Translations under genes and position numbers: made by a program | Origin: Planctomycetaceae bacterium | GTDB taxonomy: Bacteria > Planctomycetota > Planctomycetia > Planctomycetales > Planctomycetaceae | NCBI GenBank assembly: GCA_014762625.1 | Contig: JABURQ010000029.1 | Location: forward strand, 1-44,649 | Length of the DNA: 44,649 nucleotides | Reading direction: 5' to 3' | Notes under the pieces: model-generated | Databases searched by the model: none | The model's input: only the letters and a program-made list of their open reading frames with translations | What the model was told of the DNA's origin: nothing | In this document: positions 15,404 to 24,366 of the stretch, one piece after another | How the letters are laid out: each line of letters begins with the position of its first letter | Position numbering within the stretch: the first letter of the stretch is position 1

Positions 15404-17620
15404 ATGATCCCACAGAGCCCCTCTCCCCGGCGTGTCATTCAACGACTCCTCATGCTTTTACTTGTGTTGATGCCGGCCAATGCATTTGCCCAGACTCAGC
15501 GTGTTTACGACGAGGGGCAATTGCCGAACGACAGTCGACTCGGGGAACTCAAAGATCTCAACGGTTATTTTCCGTTCGACGTTCCTTCCAGTCAGCCTGC
15601 CTGGGATGTTCGTGCCGAGGAGTTGCGACGACAGGTTCTCGTCGCTACGGGCTTATGGCCGATGCCAAACAAAACGCCGCTGAATGCCGTGATTCACGGC
15701 AAGGTTCAGCGGGACGGGTTTACTGTCGAGAAAGTCTACTTCGAGAGCGTTCCGGGACATTACGTCAGCGGACTGCTATTCCGTCCCGACGACGGCAAAA
15801 CGAATGTCAAACGCCCTGCCGTGCTCTGTCCTCACGGTCACGGCGGGCGACTTCAGGATCACGGATCGAACATCCAGAAACTGATCGAGTCCGGCGACGA
15901 AAAGTATGCTGACTCCGGGCGTTTTCCCAAACTGGCCCGTTGCGCCCATCTCGCGCGGATGGGGTGTGTGGTGTTCATCTTCGACATGCTGGGGTACGTC
16001 GACAGTCATCAGATTTCCTACGAACTGGCACATCGTTTCGCCAAACAACGTCCCGAATTCGATCAGCCTGATCACTTCGGCTTCTACAGCACGCAAGCGG
16101 AACTCCGTCTGCTTTCGATCATGGGGCTGCAAACCTGGAACTCGATTCGCTGTCTCGATTTCCTCGAACAGCTTCCCGATGTGGATGGAGAGCGAATCGC
16201 GGTGACCGGAGGTTCGGGAGGAGGCACTCAAACGATCTTGTTGTGTGCGATCGATCCCCGCCCGATTGCCGCGTTCCCGAACGGGATGGTCTCAACATCG
16301 ATGCAGGGGGGTTGTACGTGCGAGAATTGTACGCTGCTGCGGGTCGGCACGGGGAACGTCGAACTGGCGGCCCTGTTCGCTCCCAAACCGCAAGCGATGA
16401 CCGCCGCGGATGACTGGACCAAGGAAATGATGACCAAGGGTTATCCGCAGCTTCAACAACTTTACGAAATGCTGGGAGCCAAACAGAACGTTTACTGTCG
16501 CGAGATGCTGCACTTCAAGCACAATTATAACTACGTCACGCGGGCTACGATGTATGACTGGTTTAACAAGCACCTCCAGTTGGGTCTGGAGGAATCTGAT
16601 CTGGTCGAACGAGATTATCAGCTACTTACCCCGGAAGAATACACCGTCTGGAATGACGAGCATCCCCAACCGCAAGGGGGAGACGCTTACGAACGAGCGT
16701 TGTTGCAGGAACTGGCGAGAGAATCCGATCGGCAGATGGCAGAATTAATTCCCACCGATGAAGCGAGCTTCCGAAAATACCAGGACATTGTGGGTGGCGC
16801 TTTGGAGACGCTGATTCATCGGGAGCCCCCGAAATACGACGACCTGCAACGGGAGAAAGTTGATAAGGAAGAACGGGGCGGATATCTGCTGTTTAAGGAC
16901 AAACTCCGTGTGGCTTCGAGAGGCGAGGAACTTCCGGTCATTTCTCTCTACCCCAAACAGACGAAATGGAATGGTGAAGTCGTGATCTGGGTCGACGGCG
17001 AGGGCAAACGGGGACTGTTTGAAGACTCCGGTCTGGTTCGGACCGAAGTCATGCGACTGCTCGATGCGGGACTCTCGGTGGTTTCTGCCGATCTGTTTCA
17101 ACAGGGAGACTTTCTGTTCGGCGATCAACCTCTCCCACAACAACGGGTTGTCAAAAATCCGCGTGAGGCAGCGTCCTACACCTTCGCTTACAACGATACT
17201 TTGTTCGTACGTCGGGTCCATGACGTTCTGACACTGCTGGCCTGGATCCGGGGCGATGAACACGAACCTCAAAAAGTCTTTCTCGTCGGTGTGAACGGAG
17301 CCGGTCCGGTTGCGGCCGCTGCACGAGCGACGGTAGGCGATCAATTTGATGCGGCGGCCATCGACACAAAAGGATTCCGTTTCATCAATTTGAAATCGTA
17401 TCGGGATCCCGACTTTCTGCCGGGTGCGGTGAAGTACGGCGATCTGCCGGCTCTGCTGGCTCTGAACGCTCCACATCCTTTGTGGATTGGAGGAGAACAG
17501 GGAAAAACTCCCTCTCCCGTCAGTGAGAGTTATTCGGCTGCGGGAAGCGATGAGAATGTCACGTCCTACGAACAACAGAACACGATCGACGAGGCGGTCA
17601 ACTGGCTGATCAACCGCTGA
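15404..17620 (+). CDS. Exported acetyl xylan esterase-like protein with two alpha/beta-hydrolase halves
   Basis: A 738-residue protein with a Sec signal peptide (LLMLLLVLMPANAFA) that sets the start at 15404. The first half is a complete alpha/beta-hydrolase: CPHGHGG oxyanion region, nucleophile elbow AVTGGSGGGTQ with Ser in G-x-S-x-G, and a His in MLHFKHNYNYVTR. The second half (from about residue 510) repeats a Rossmann-like alpha/beta pattern (VVIWVDGEGKRGLF, VFLVGVNGAGPVAAA) but shows no Ser at its elbow (GVNGAG), so it looks non-catalytic. Planctomycetes carry many such exported esterases, presumably for deacetylating plant or algal polysaccharides. Divergent from the enolase pair. Confidence 0.8.
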   Translation: MIPQSPSPRRVIQRLLMLLLVLMPANAFAQTQRVYDEGQLPNDSRLGELKDLNGYFPFDVPSSQPAWDVRAEELRRQVLVATGLWPMPNKTPLNAVIHGKVQRDGFTVEKVYFESVPGHYVSGLLFRPDDGKTNVKRPAVLCPHGHGGRLQDHGSNIQKLIESGDEKYADSGRFPKLARCAHLARMGCVVFIFDMLGYVDSHQISYELAHRFAKQRPEFDQPDHFGFYSTQAELRLLSIMGLQTWNSIRCLDFLEQLPDVDGERIAVTGGSGGGTQTILLCAIDPRPIAAFPNGMVSTSMQGGCTCENCTLLRVGTGNVELAALFAPKPQAMTAADDWTKEMMTKGYPQLQQLYEMLGAKQNVYCREMLHFKHNYNYVTRATMYDWFNKHLQLGLEESDLVERDYQLLTPEEYTVWNDEHPQPQGGDAYERALLQELARESDRQMAELIPTDEASFRKYQDIVGGALETLIHREPPKYDDLQREKVDKEERGGYLLFKDKLRVASRGEELPVISLYPKQTKWNGEVVIWVDGEGKRGLFEDSGLVRTEVMRLLDAGLSVVSADLFQQGDFLFGDQPLPQQRVVKNPREAASYTFAYNDTLFVRRVHDVLTLLAWIRGDEHEPQKVFLVGVNGAGPVAAAARATVGDQFDAAAIDTKGFRFINLKSYRDPDFLPGAVKYGDLPALLALNAPHPLWIGGEQGKTPSPVSESYSAAGSDENVTSYEQQNTIDEAVNWLINR

Positions 17621-17687
17621 AGCTGAAGATTCTCAGCTGACTGGTGCGATGAGATCGCAGTCACAACAAATTGGCAGTTGGGCTTTG

Positions 17688-18548
17688 TTACGCGGCGTCT
17701 TTTAACAATTGTCTCTGCTCGAATTCGACGGTGCGCGGGATGTGGCTGGAGAGCCCCTGCCGGCAGACCGGAGAACTGAGCTCCTGTTGGAAATATTCCA
17801 GATTCTGAGTGTTCAGGTTGTTTCTGGAAAAAGAATCGACCGGCTCGTGCCAGAGATGATACGTCACGGTGCGATGGAGAATCGTGCGGAAGCGGAGTCC
17901 CGCCAGGGCAAGTCGTCGCTGAAGATCGCTGTCCTCCAGGCCCCAACCGACAAACCGTTCGTCAAATCCATTGACGCGCTCGAAGTCGCTTCTCGCGATA
18001 CCAATATTGTTGCCGGTCAGGCGCGGATGATTGGAAAGTGACAGAAAACTGTACCCCCAATCTTTGCACGCTTTGAGCAGAATTCGGGACCTTTCTTTCC
18101 AGGAGGCGAGCCCCTTGTATCGCTGTGCCAGGATGAAGTCTTTGTCGATCTGTTCGGAAGTTTCTCGATCGAGTCGCAAGCAGTCGCCGACGATCACCGT
18201 CCCAAGTTTCGCCGATCGCAAATGCCAGGCGACATGGTCGGGAGGGAGGAGACAATCACAATCGACGAAGAGAAGATAGGGAGCGGAACTGGCCAGCACG
18301 CCTTCATTGCGAGACCGGGCAAGTTGAAATCCCTCGTGGTCGTGGGTGGTGAAGGAGAGGGGAAACGGCGCTGACTTCGCGCAGCGATCGACCACTTCCA
18401 ACGTTTCATCGGTGGACCCATCGTCGGCAACCACCACTTCCATTCGCCCTGCGACCCCCTGCTGCTCTCCGAGCGACCACAGGCATCTCTGGAGATGCTC
18501 CGGTCGCTGGTAGCTGGAGACAATCACGGCGATCTCTTGCACGGGCAT
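17688..18548 (-). CDS. Glycosyltransferase family 2
   Basis: A 286-residue GT-A fold enzyme without membrane segments. It shows the N-terminal nucleotide-sugar strand IAVIVSSYQRPEHLQRCL, VVADDGSTDETLEVV, the D-x-D type metal site LFVDCDCLLPP and a catalytic-loop block GWGLEDSDLQRRLALAG (the E-D typical of chondroitin polymerase-like and galactosyltransferase-like GT2). It would transfer a sugar from a nucleotide sugar to a glycan or lipid acceptor in the cytosol. No Shine-Dalgarno is evident before the ATG. It is the first gene of a group of glycan/ligase-type genes in alternating orientation up to 25419. Confidence 0.87.
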   Translation of the reverse strand: MPVQEIAVIVSSYQRPEHLQRCLWSLGEQQGVAGRMEVVVADDGSTDETLEVVDRCAKSAPFPLSFTTHDHEGFQLARSRNEGVLASSAPYLLFVDCDCLLPPDHVAWHLRSAKLGTVIVGDCLRLDRETSEQIDKDFILAQRYKGLASWKERSRILLKACKDWGYSFLSLSNHPRLTGNNIGIARSDFERVNGFDERFVGWGLEDSDLQRRLALAGLRFRTILHRTVTYHLWHEPVDSFSRNNLNTQNLEYFQQELSSPVCRQGLSSHIPRTVEFEQRQLLKDAA

Positions 18549-18946
18549 GGAATGGTTGGTCGATCGGGGAGGAATGATAGGGAGACCGGCCTTGAGCGAC
18601 GTTTTCGCTGGAAACGCTGCTGACCGGAGAGTACCGGAGGTATAATCCCCATGGGAGATTGCGCCAAGATTTCTTTCTCGGTGAAGTCGTTTCCATGGCG
18701 GAATTTACAATAATTATCAACGCCCCAAAAACGCTCGTCATCATCATGACTAGAGACGGCACTTTCGTCCGCAAGATCACTTGCGACTCATCTGGACACA
18801 GAGTCTGAAATCTTCTAGATCTTTGGTCCTTTCCGTTGTGTCGCAGAAGAGATTGGAGTTGATTGTCCCCGAATTCGGATCTCTCCAGAAACTGCTTCCC
18901 GGAGATTCGTTCGCTATGCCAAATCACTCACTGTTCGGAAACCTTC
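18549..18946. other. Divergent intergenic region between GT2 and asparagine-synthetase-like genes
   Basis: About 400 bases with no convincing gene; a 37-codon ORF at 18694 has no good ribosome site. A perfect TATAAT lies at 18641-18646 on the plus strand but its -35 side (around 18618) is poor. If used, it would give the downstream gene a leader of about 300 bases. Confidence 0.35.
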
Positions 18947-20779
18947 ATGGCTCACGTCGTCCTCACTATCGAGCCAGATCCGACGATTCGCCGCACGTTC
19001 CTGTTGCAGGCAACGTCTGTTCTGGAGTCTGATTCTGAGCTGGAGGTTCATTCTGCGGAAGTCGGTGAATTGGCCGTCGTCTGGGCTCATGGGGCTCACG
19101 TACCCGTCGGGTTCATTCAGGATTCTCAGGATTTTTGTCTGCTCCTTGGGTACGCCATCGATGACCAGGAGCGTCACCTGGATGAGAATATTCTGCAGAG
19201 AGAATGGACGAAAGAAACAGTCAACCAGCCAGGTTGGAGCGGTTACTTTGCTGCAGTTCGCTACTCGGAGACCACCGGACTCGCCGTGGACGTCGATCTG
19301 CTCGGTTATTTCCCGATGTATGTTTATCATCGGGACGGGGTCCTGATTGCGGGATCGAGTGGCGCGCTCTTTGAATCCCATCCCCTATTTCGATCAGAAC
19401 TCGATCCCTTGGGATTGGCGGGAATTCTGCTCACAAACGGATTGGTCAATGAACGCACTCTGTTCAAAGATGTTCGTCAATTGAGCGCCGGCTGTCGCCT
19501 GTTTCGTTCTCCCGCAGGACTGGTTTCGGATCTCAGAACTTGGGAATTGGAGGTCGCTTCCGACGAATCGATCTCGTTCGAAGAAACGGTCTCATCGGTG
19601 GATGAGGAACTGATCGCCGCCATTCAGAGGCATCGTCCCCCTAACGAATCCACCACCTTAATGTTATCCGGCGGGTTGGACTCCCGCTTGATGGCAGGCT
19701 ATCTCGATCGAGTCGGGATGAATTTTTCAGCCACCACCTTCGGGAGATCAATCGACTTTGAAGTTCGCGGAGCTCGACAAGTGACTCGCTTGCTTGAGAT
19801 TCCACATACGGAGATCACAACGGAGGGCTCGGAAGAAGAGATCGTGAGAACGGCATCACGCATCGCCCATCTGGATCATCTCACGCACGGATTCAGCGGT
19901 ATCCAGGGGGAACGAGCATCTATCGGATCGACGTCTCCCATGTTCTGGTCGGGTCATTTTCTCGATGATTTGCTCGGAGGGTACGCAGCCGGATTTGCAA
20001 TCGACCCGGAGACTCATCAACTGAGCTTCGAAACTTTCTTCCGGAAACTGAATCGATGGGGAATGGCTCCCAAGACTCTATCACGCCTGATACAACCCTC
20101 CTTTGACGACAGCGACGAGGCCGTTGCTTCCGTGATCGAAAGTTTTCGAGCGACCTGGAATGGATACACAGGGTCGGATGCGCAGAAATCGTTTCAACTG
20201 AAACTGGCCACCCGAGCCCGCTATCATCTTGCCGGATCGCTGCATCGTCTGTCATTCGACACCTGGCCGATCACACCACACCTTGATCGCCGACTGTTAA
20301 ACCGGATGATTCGCGTTCCGCTGGAGTTCTCTCTTCGACGACGGCTCGAAAACCGACTCTTGTCGTCATCGTTTCCCGAACTCGATGCGTTACCTTTGGA
20401 TACGAATTCCTTTCGTTTCGAAAACTCCTCGGGACTCAAGGCCAGGCATCCTCTACACCCGAGGAAATTATGGGTGAGTGCTCAGAAGTCACTGCGAAGC
20501 TGGTATTGGCTCCACTGGCGGCGGACGGAACCGCGTCGATATCATCGTGTTTTCGATCCCGATCAAAGAGACTGGAAAATCATTCGAGCCGCCGCGGAGC
20601 CACATCGGCAGGAGCTTTCGACATGGCTGGATGACCGGGAACTTCGCAAAGTTCTGCCGTCACCGGAAGTGAACCTCGGCTACGCCGATCCATTTGCGGA
20701 TGGAGCGGCGTTCCGAAATCTGTGCGGACTGATGCTGTGGAAGGCTGGGTCAGTAAGTGAGCTCCATCGAGCGGCGTAA
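18947..20779 (+). CDS. Asparagine synthetase-like protein without glutaminase Cys
   Basis: A 610-residue protein with AsnB architecture. An N-terminal Ntn-type domain (GWSGYFAAVRYSETTGLAVD, VYHRDGVLIAGSS) is followed by an adenylation domain with PP-loop LSGGLDS (residues 240-246). Real asparagine synthetases start Met-Cys, with Cys as glutaminase nucleophile; here the start reads MAHVVLTIEP, so glutamine hydrolysis by the normal route seems impossible. AsnB-like enzymes without Cys exist in amidation of uronic acids in glycans and in lasso peptide or beta-lactam ring closure. It lies beside a PP-loop protein, glycosyltransferases and a pyruvyl transferase, so an amide-forming step on a glycan or small molecule is plausible. 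The start is weakly supported (GGAA upstream). Confidence 0.82.
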   Translation: MAHVVLTIEPDPTIRRTFLLQATSVLESDSELEVHSAEVGELAVVWAHGAHVPVGFIQDSQDFCLLLGYAIDDQERHLDENILQREWTKETVNQPGWSGYFAAVRYSETTGLAVDVDLLGYFPMYVYHRDGVLIAGSSGALFESHPLFRSELDPLGLAGILLTNGLVNERTLFKDVRQLSAGCRLFRSPAGLVSDLRTWELEVASDESISFEETVSSVDEELIAAIQRHRPPNESTTLMLSGGLDSRLMAGYLDRVGMNFSATTFGRSIDFEVRGARQVTRLLEIPHTEITTEGSEEEIVRTASRIAHLDHLTHGFSGIQGERASIGSTSPMFWSGHFLDDLLGGYAAGFAIDPETHQLSFETFFRKLNRWGMAPKTLSRLIQPSFDDSDEAVASVIESFRATWNGYTGSDAQKSFQLKLATRARYHLAGSLHRLSFDTWPITPHLDRRLLNRMIRVPLEFSLRRRLENRLLSSSFPELDALPLDTNSFRFENSSGLKARHPLHPRKLWVSAQKSLRSWYWLHWRRTEPRRYHRVFDPDQRDWKIIRAAAEPHRQELSTWLDDRELRKVLPSPEVNLGYADPFADGAAFRNLCGLMLWKAGSVSELHRAA

Positions 20780-20848
20780 TTACTTGGGATCGAACTTCAA
20801 GAGAAAGCAACTGACAGTTCTTCTCCTGTTTCAGAAGTAGAATTGAGT

Positions 20849-21964
20849 ATGAGATTCGTTGATATGAGAAAATCCTGGTATCTTTCGGCCCCGGCGCAAA
20901 CGTTCTCAGGCGGAGTTTGCCGGGTGAGCGCCAAGGTTTCGGGGCGAGAGGTGTGGTTCGAGTCAACCACGCCGCTGAATCCCTCGGCGGAAGCATTTGC
21001 CGGAGCTTTTTTCCTGCCGGCGTTACACACCGGTCGAACTTTGAACGTGGAATCCACCCTCGATGAACATTGGCTGGCCGAAACGGAAAAGCTATTACCC
21101 ACTTTGCACAAATGGTGGGGCTATCCTCAGGAATCGCCCCTCCGTGCGGAAACCGGTCAGGCACATCAGTCCGAACCGAGGAACTTATCGACGAGTGAGT
21201 CGTCCGGCCTTTGTTTTTCGTGCGGTGCCGATTCCTTCTACAGCTTACTGAAACGCGATTCCCCACCGAGCGACCTGGTGTACGCGCACGGTTACGACAT
21301 TCCCGTCGATGACCGGCAACGATTTCAGACTCTCGAACCTTCTTTGCGAGAAGTCAGTCGAGAACGAGATGTGAGTCTGCACGTCATCCGCACGAATTTA
21401 CGGACACATCCCCTGTTCAAAAAAGTGAGTTGGGACAGAACCCACGGAGCGGCACTCGCGGCGCTGGGACATTTACTCGGAGACCAGATTTCCCGGTTGG
21501 TCATCGCCCCGAGTTATCGTTACGAATGCGCACACCCGTGGGGATCGAGCTGGCTGCTCGACCCGCATTGGTCGAGTTCAACGGTCCGAATCGAACACGA
21601 TGACGCCACCCTTGGGCGATACCAGAAGATACAATCGATTTCTCAAATATCGCTCGCTCAAAAACATCTTCAGGTCTGCTGGTCTCTGAGGTCCGAAAGC
21701 GGTAACTGCGGCGAATGCGAAAAGTGCCTGCGAACGATGGTGATCCTGGAATTTTCGAAGGCATTACATCTGTGCCGAACGTTTCCTCAAAAAACCTCGT
21801 TGTCGGAACTGATCGATCGCCAGCCGAAATTGCCCTCACACCTGCACGCCACCTGGAAGGAACTGCGCGACTTGAGCCACCACCCCGAAACTCAAGCTGC
21901 CATCGATCGGTGGTTTGACCGTTCGGCGAATGCCTCAAACTGGTGGAGGCGTCTCGCCGGGTGA
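20849..21964 (+). CDS. QueC-like PP-loop superfamily protein with altered P-loop
   Basis: A 371-residue protein, unnamed. The PP-loop region reads LCFSCGADSFYSLL (S-C-G-A-D-S, residues 124-129) where functional enzymes have S-G-G-x-D-S; Cys replaces the first Gly. Further on it has VIAPSYRYE, and a cluster CGECEKCLRTM like the Zn site of QueC-type enzymes. Its N-terminal 110 residues do not match a domain I recognise. It follows the asparagine-synthetase-like gene by 69 bases on the same strand, so the two are probably one unit. The start is uncertain: TTG 20843, ATG 20849 and ATG 20864 are in frame. It probably adenylates a carboxylate or carbonyl oxygen; this is inferred from the fold only. 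Confidence 0.75.
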   Translation: MRFVDMRKSWYLSAPAQTFSGGVCRVSAKVSGREVWFESTTPLNPSAEAFAGAFFLPALHTGRTLNVESTLDEHWLAETEKLLPTLHKWWGYPQESPLRAETGQAHQSEPRNLSTSESSGLCFSCGADSFYSLLKRDSPPSDLVYAHGYDIPVDDRQRFQTLEPSLREVSRERDVSLHVIRTNLRTHPLFKKVSWDRTHGAALAALGHLLGDQISRLVIAPSYRYECAHPWGSSWLLDPHWSSSTVRIEHDDATLGRYQKIQSISQISLAQKHLQVCWSLRSESGNCGECEKCLRTMVILEFSKALHLCRTFPQKTSLSELIDRQPKLPSHLHATWKELRDLSHHPETQAAIDRWFDRSANASNWWRRLAG

Positions 21965-22018
21965 TTTTAAGAACGTGACACCTCCCTGGCTCGATCTCGA
22001 TCGGGAAGAGTGACTGAC

Positions 22019-22846
22019 TCAGGTAAAAGACAGTCGTAGCGAGTTGCGGATTCTGCGTGCAGCGGACGACCAGCAGTGTCGCGTCTTAAACGACCAACTC
22101 AACGTTCCTCGATTCAGTTTTGCCAGTGCTTCGTCCAGCGAACAGGCGAAGTCACAGCCGAGATCCCGAAGCCAGGTTTCGTAGAGACTCCGATTTTTAT
22201 GATAGGAGTTGGGTAACAGGATCACGTGGCGATCCTGCAAGATTCCCGCCACCGCCATATGCAATCGGTTCGTAATCAGAGACTCATAGCGTGCGGCCAG
22301 CCGCAGATATTCCTCAGGTGTGCGTGCCAGCTTGACGGGATCCTGCGAATACCAGGGGGGAACCGCGTGGGCTTCCTGATCCTTACGAAGGAAGACTCCC
22401 AAGGTTTCCACCGCTGGAGGGAAACTGGTTTTCGGCTCGTACGCCAGCGCTAAATCGGGAGCCAGAATTGCCTCGGGGGCAAACTTGAAGCTAGCGTTTT
22501 CACGGACAAACACACGATGAAAGGGGCGATCTTCCGGGCCGAGAAAGGACTGCGGCAGAATGGTGACAGGCAAGCCGGTTTCGAGACAGGCCCCTCTCAG
22601 GTCCCAATTCGACCGGTAGGTTTCTCCCATATTCCCCCCTCCTCCGAAGACCAGTTCCTGGATCCCTTCTAGAGATTGGTGCGGACTCCAATCTCTCCAC
22701 TGAACGCGAAAATGATCGAATAGCTGAACGGTCGCTTGCTCGATCAAGAGATCGCCGACATTTCCCAGCGGACGGACGAAGCCGATCTGTTTCCCTTGCA
22801 GCGGTTCAAAAACAGGCGAAAAGCGGGAGGCTGGTAGATGTGCCAT
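22019..22846 (-). CDS. Polysaccharide pyruvyl transferase family protein
   Basis: A 275-residue cytosolic protein. It shows GNVGDLLIEQA, the glycine-rich ELVFGGGGNMGE, TILPQSF, ITNRLHMAVAGIL and LLPNSYHKN, the ordered blocks of the CsaB/ExoV/WcaK-like pyruvyl transferase family. The family transfers a ketal pyruvate from phosphoenolpyruvate to a sugar of an exopolysaccharide or cell-wall polymer. It is shorter than many members (about 350). GGAGAG lies seven bases before the ATG. It is convergent with the PP-loop gene and divergent from the ATP-grasp gene, and it points to a surface glycan as the product of the region. Confidence 0.85.
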   Translation of the reverse strand: MAHLPASRFSPVFEPLQGKQIGFVRPLGNVGDLLIEQATVQLFDHFRVQWRDWSPHQSLEGIQELVFGGGGNMGETYRSNWDLRGACLETGLPVTILPQSFLGPEDRPFHRVFVRENASFKFAPEAILAPDLALAYEPKTSFPPAVETLGVFLRKDQEAHAVPPWYSQDPVKLARTPEEYLRLAARYESLITNRLHMAVAGILQDRHVILLPNSYHKNRSLYETWLRDLGCDFACSLDEALAKLNRGTLSWSFKTRHCWSSAARRIRNSLRLSFT

Positions 22847-23083
22847 TGAGGACTCTCCCTTGTTCGATCAGCGACATGAATAGACGAGAAAACCACCGCC
22901 GGTTCCGGATCTCCGAAACGCGCATGATGGTGGACTGTGGCCTTTCACCGGAGACAACCGTCCGGCGATGATAGGAGAAGCCATCAATCGAGGCCAGAGC
23001 GGATTACCAAGGACAATACCCCTGTTCCACCTTGAGGAAACCGGGGATTTTTTCTATCAATCGATTCTTCTTCCACTAATGGA

Positions 23084-24346
23084 ATGACGATGTTGAAGCC
23101 ACCTCGCCTCCCTCCGCCGGAATTTGTGTTGTCCGATTTTTATCCGGCAAACTGCGTCCTGAATTCTCGCCATTCATTTCAGAGTTTCGGGTGGCTCACA
23201 GCCAATCTACCCGGAGCCGACTTTCGGACGGGAGCCGCGTTGACGATCAACGGCTCGCTTCCCGTGATCTGTTCTGCCGGGGTCTGTTCGCCACGTACCA
23301 ACTATATTTTTGAACTCGCCGGACTCCCGGAGAACTCGCACCGAATCATCTATCAAAATCAATCGGGATTTGAATCCCTTCTGGACGAGTGCCAGCGACG
23401 AAAACAATCGGTCATCTTCCAGCATCAGTTTCCGGAACAGGAACGACCGCGGGAATTATACTGGATCGATCCGGATTTGCTGGGACACCTCAATAATAAA
23501 GCGTATTTGCATGAGTTCGTCCCGGAACCTTACGTCCCTGAGCGAACCATTTTTCCGGTGAGTGAATTGTCGACATTTCTGAGTGTAGAAGCGACTCGAC
23601 CTCTCGTCCTCAAAGGAGGGGCCAACCTGCCGACGGGAGGTGGAATCTCCGTCTGCATTATCCGAACAGATCAGGATCTGGAAAAAGCCCGCGAGCGTCT
23701 GCAGATCGGCGAGCAAGTTGTGGCCGAACGGTTCCTGTCGATCGAGAAGAACTACTGCGTGAATTTCGGCACGGACGGTCAGCAGGTGAGGTTACTGGGA
23801 TGCTGCGAGCAGATCACCAATGAATCCGGACAGTATTCCGGCAACTGGCTCAGCCTCGTCGATCAGCCTCCCGCTGAAGTGATTGAGGTCGGGTATGAGA
23901 TTATGCAAACGGCCGCAAAGCGGGGATATGTGGGAGTCGCCGGTTTCGATATTGTGCGCGAGAGTAGCGGTAAGATTCTGGTGATCGATCTGAACTTCCG
24001 ACTCAATGGATCGACCCCCGGATTGCTCTGGCAAAACCGCGTCCTGACCAGATCGGGATCGAGATCGGTCGGACGCATTGTCCGTTTGAGTTTTCCACTG
24101 GATGTCGATCCCGAGTTCACTCTCCTCAGGGAATTGACCGCAAGCGGCTGGTTCTTTCCGCAAGTGATCTACGATCCTGAAGTCAGCCAGAATCCCCTTG
24201 AGGAAGTGCGAGTCCTGGGAATTCTTTTCGGTCACTCCCGCGATCAGGTCGAGCGGCGACTTCAGAGGATTCACCGAAAGTTTCAAATTTTCACGCAGGC
24301 ACCGAGCAAGTCTCAGCAGTTTCCTCCGATTTCGCGGGCCGCTTGA
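23084..24346 (+). CDS. ATP-grasp ligase-like protein
   Basis: A 420-residue protein with a pre-ATP-grasp domain (ICSAGVCSPRTNYIFELAG) followed by an ATP-grasp fold. It shows the Lys strand LVLKGGANLPTGGG, QVVAERFLSIEKNYCVNF, and a Mg/ATP-binding end VIDLNFRLNGSTP with the D-x-N-x-R pattern. ATP-grasp enzymes form an acyl phosphate and couple a carboxylate to an amine, thiol or similar. It could therefore make a peptide- or amide-type bond in the product of this region. It is divergent from the pyruvyl transferase; both the 23084 and 23090 ATGs are possible starts. The specific substrate is not recognisable. Confidence 0.8.
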   Translation: MTMLKPPRLPPPEFVLSDFYPANCVLNSRHSFQSFGWLTANLPGADFRTGAALTINGSLPVICSAGVCSPRTNYIFELAGLPENSHRIIYQNQSGFESLLDECQRRKQSVIFQHQFPEQERPRELYWIDPDLLGHLNNKAYLHEFVPEPYVPERTIFPVSELSTFLSVEATRPLVLKGGANLPTGGGISVCIIRTDQDLEKARERLQIGEQVVAERFLSIEKNYCVNFGTDGQQVRLLGCCEQITNESGQYSGNWLSLVDQPPAEVIEVGYEIMQTAAKRGYVGVAGFDIVRESSGKILVIDLNFRLNGSTPGLLWQNRVLTRSGSRSVGRIVRLSFPLDVDPEFTLLRELTASGWFFPQVIYDPEVSQNPLEEVRVLGILFGHSRDQVERRLQRIHRKFQIFTQAPSKSQQFPPISRAA

Positions 24347-24366
24347 GACGCCCCCCTGTTTGCCGA

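Noticed and set aside
18641-18646. Perfect TATAAT as promoter of the asparagine-synthetase-like gene
   Set aside because: The -35 side is poor and the gene starts 300 bases away; kept only as a note in the intergenic entry.
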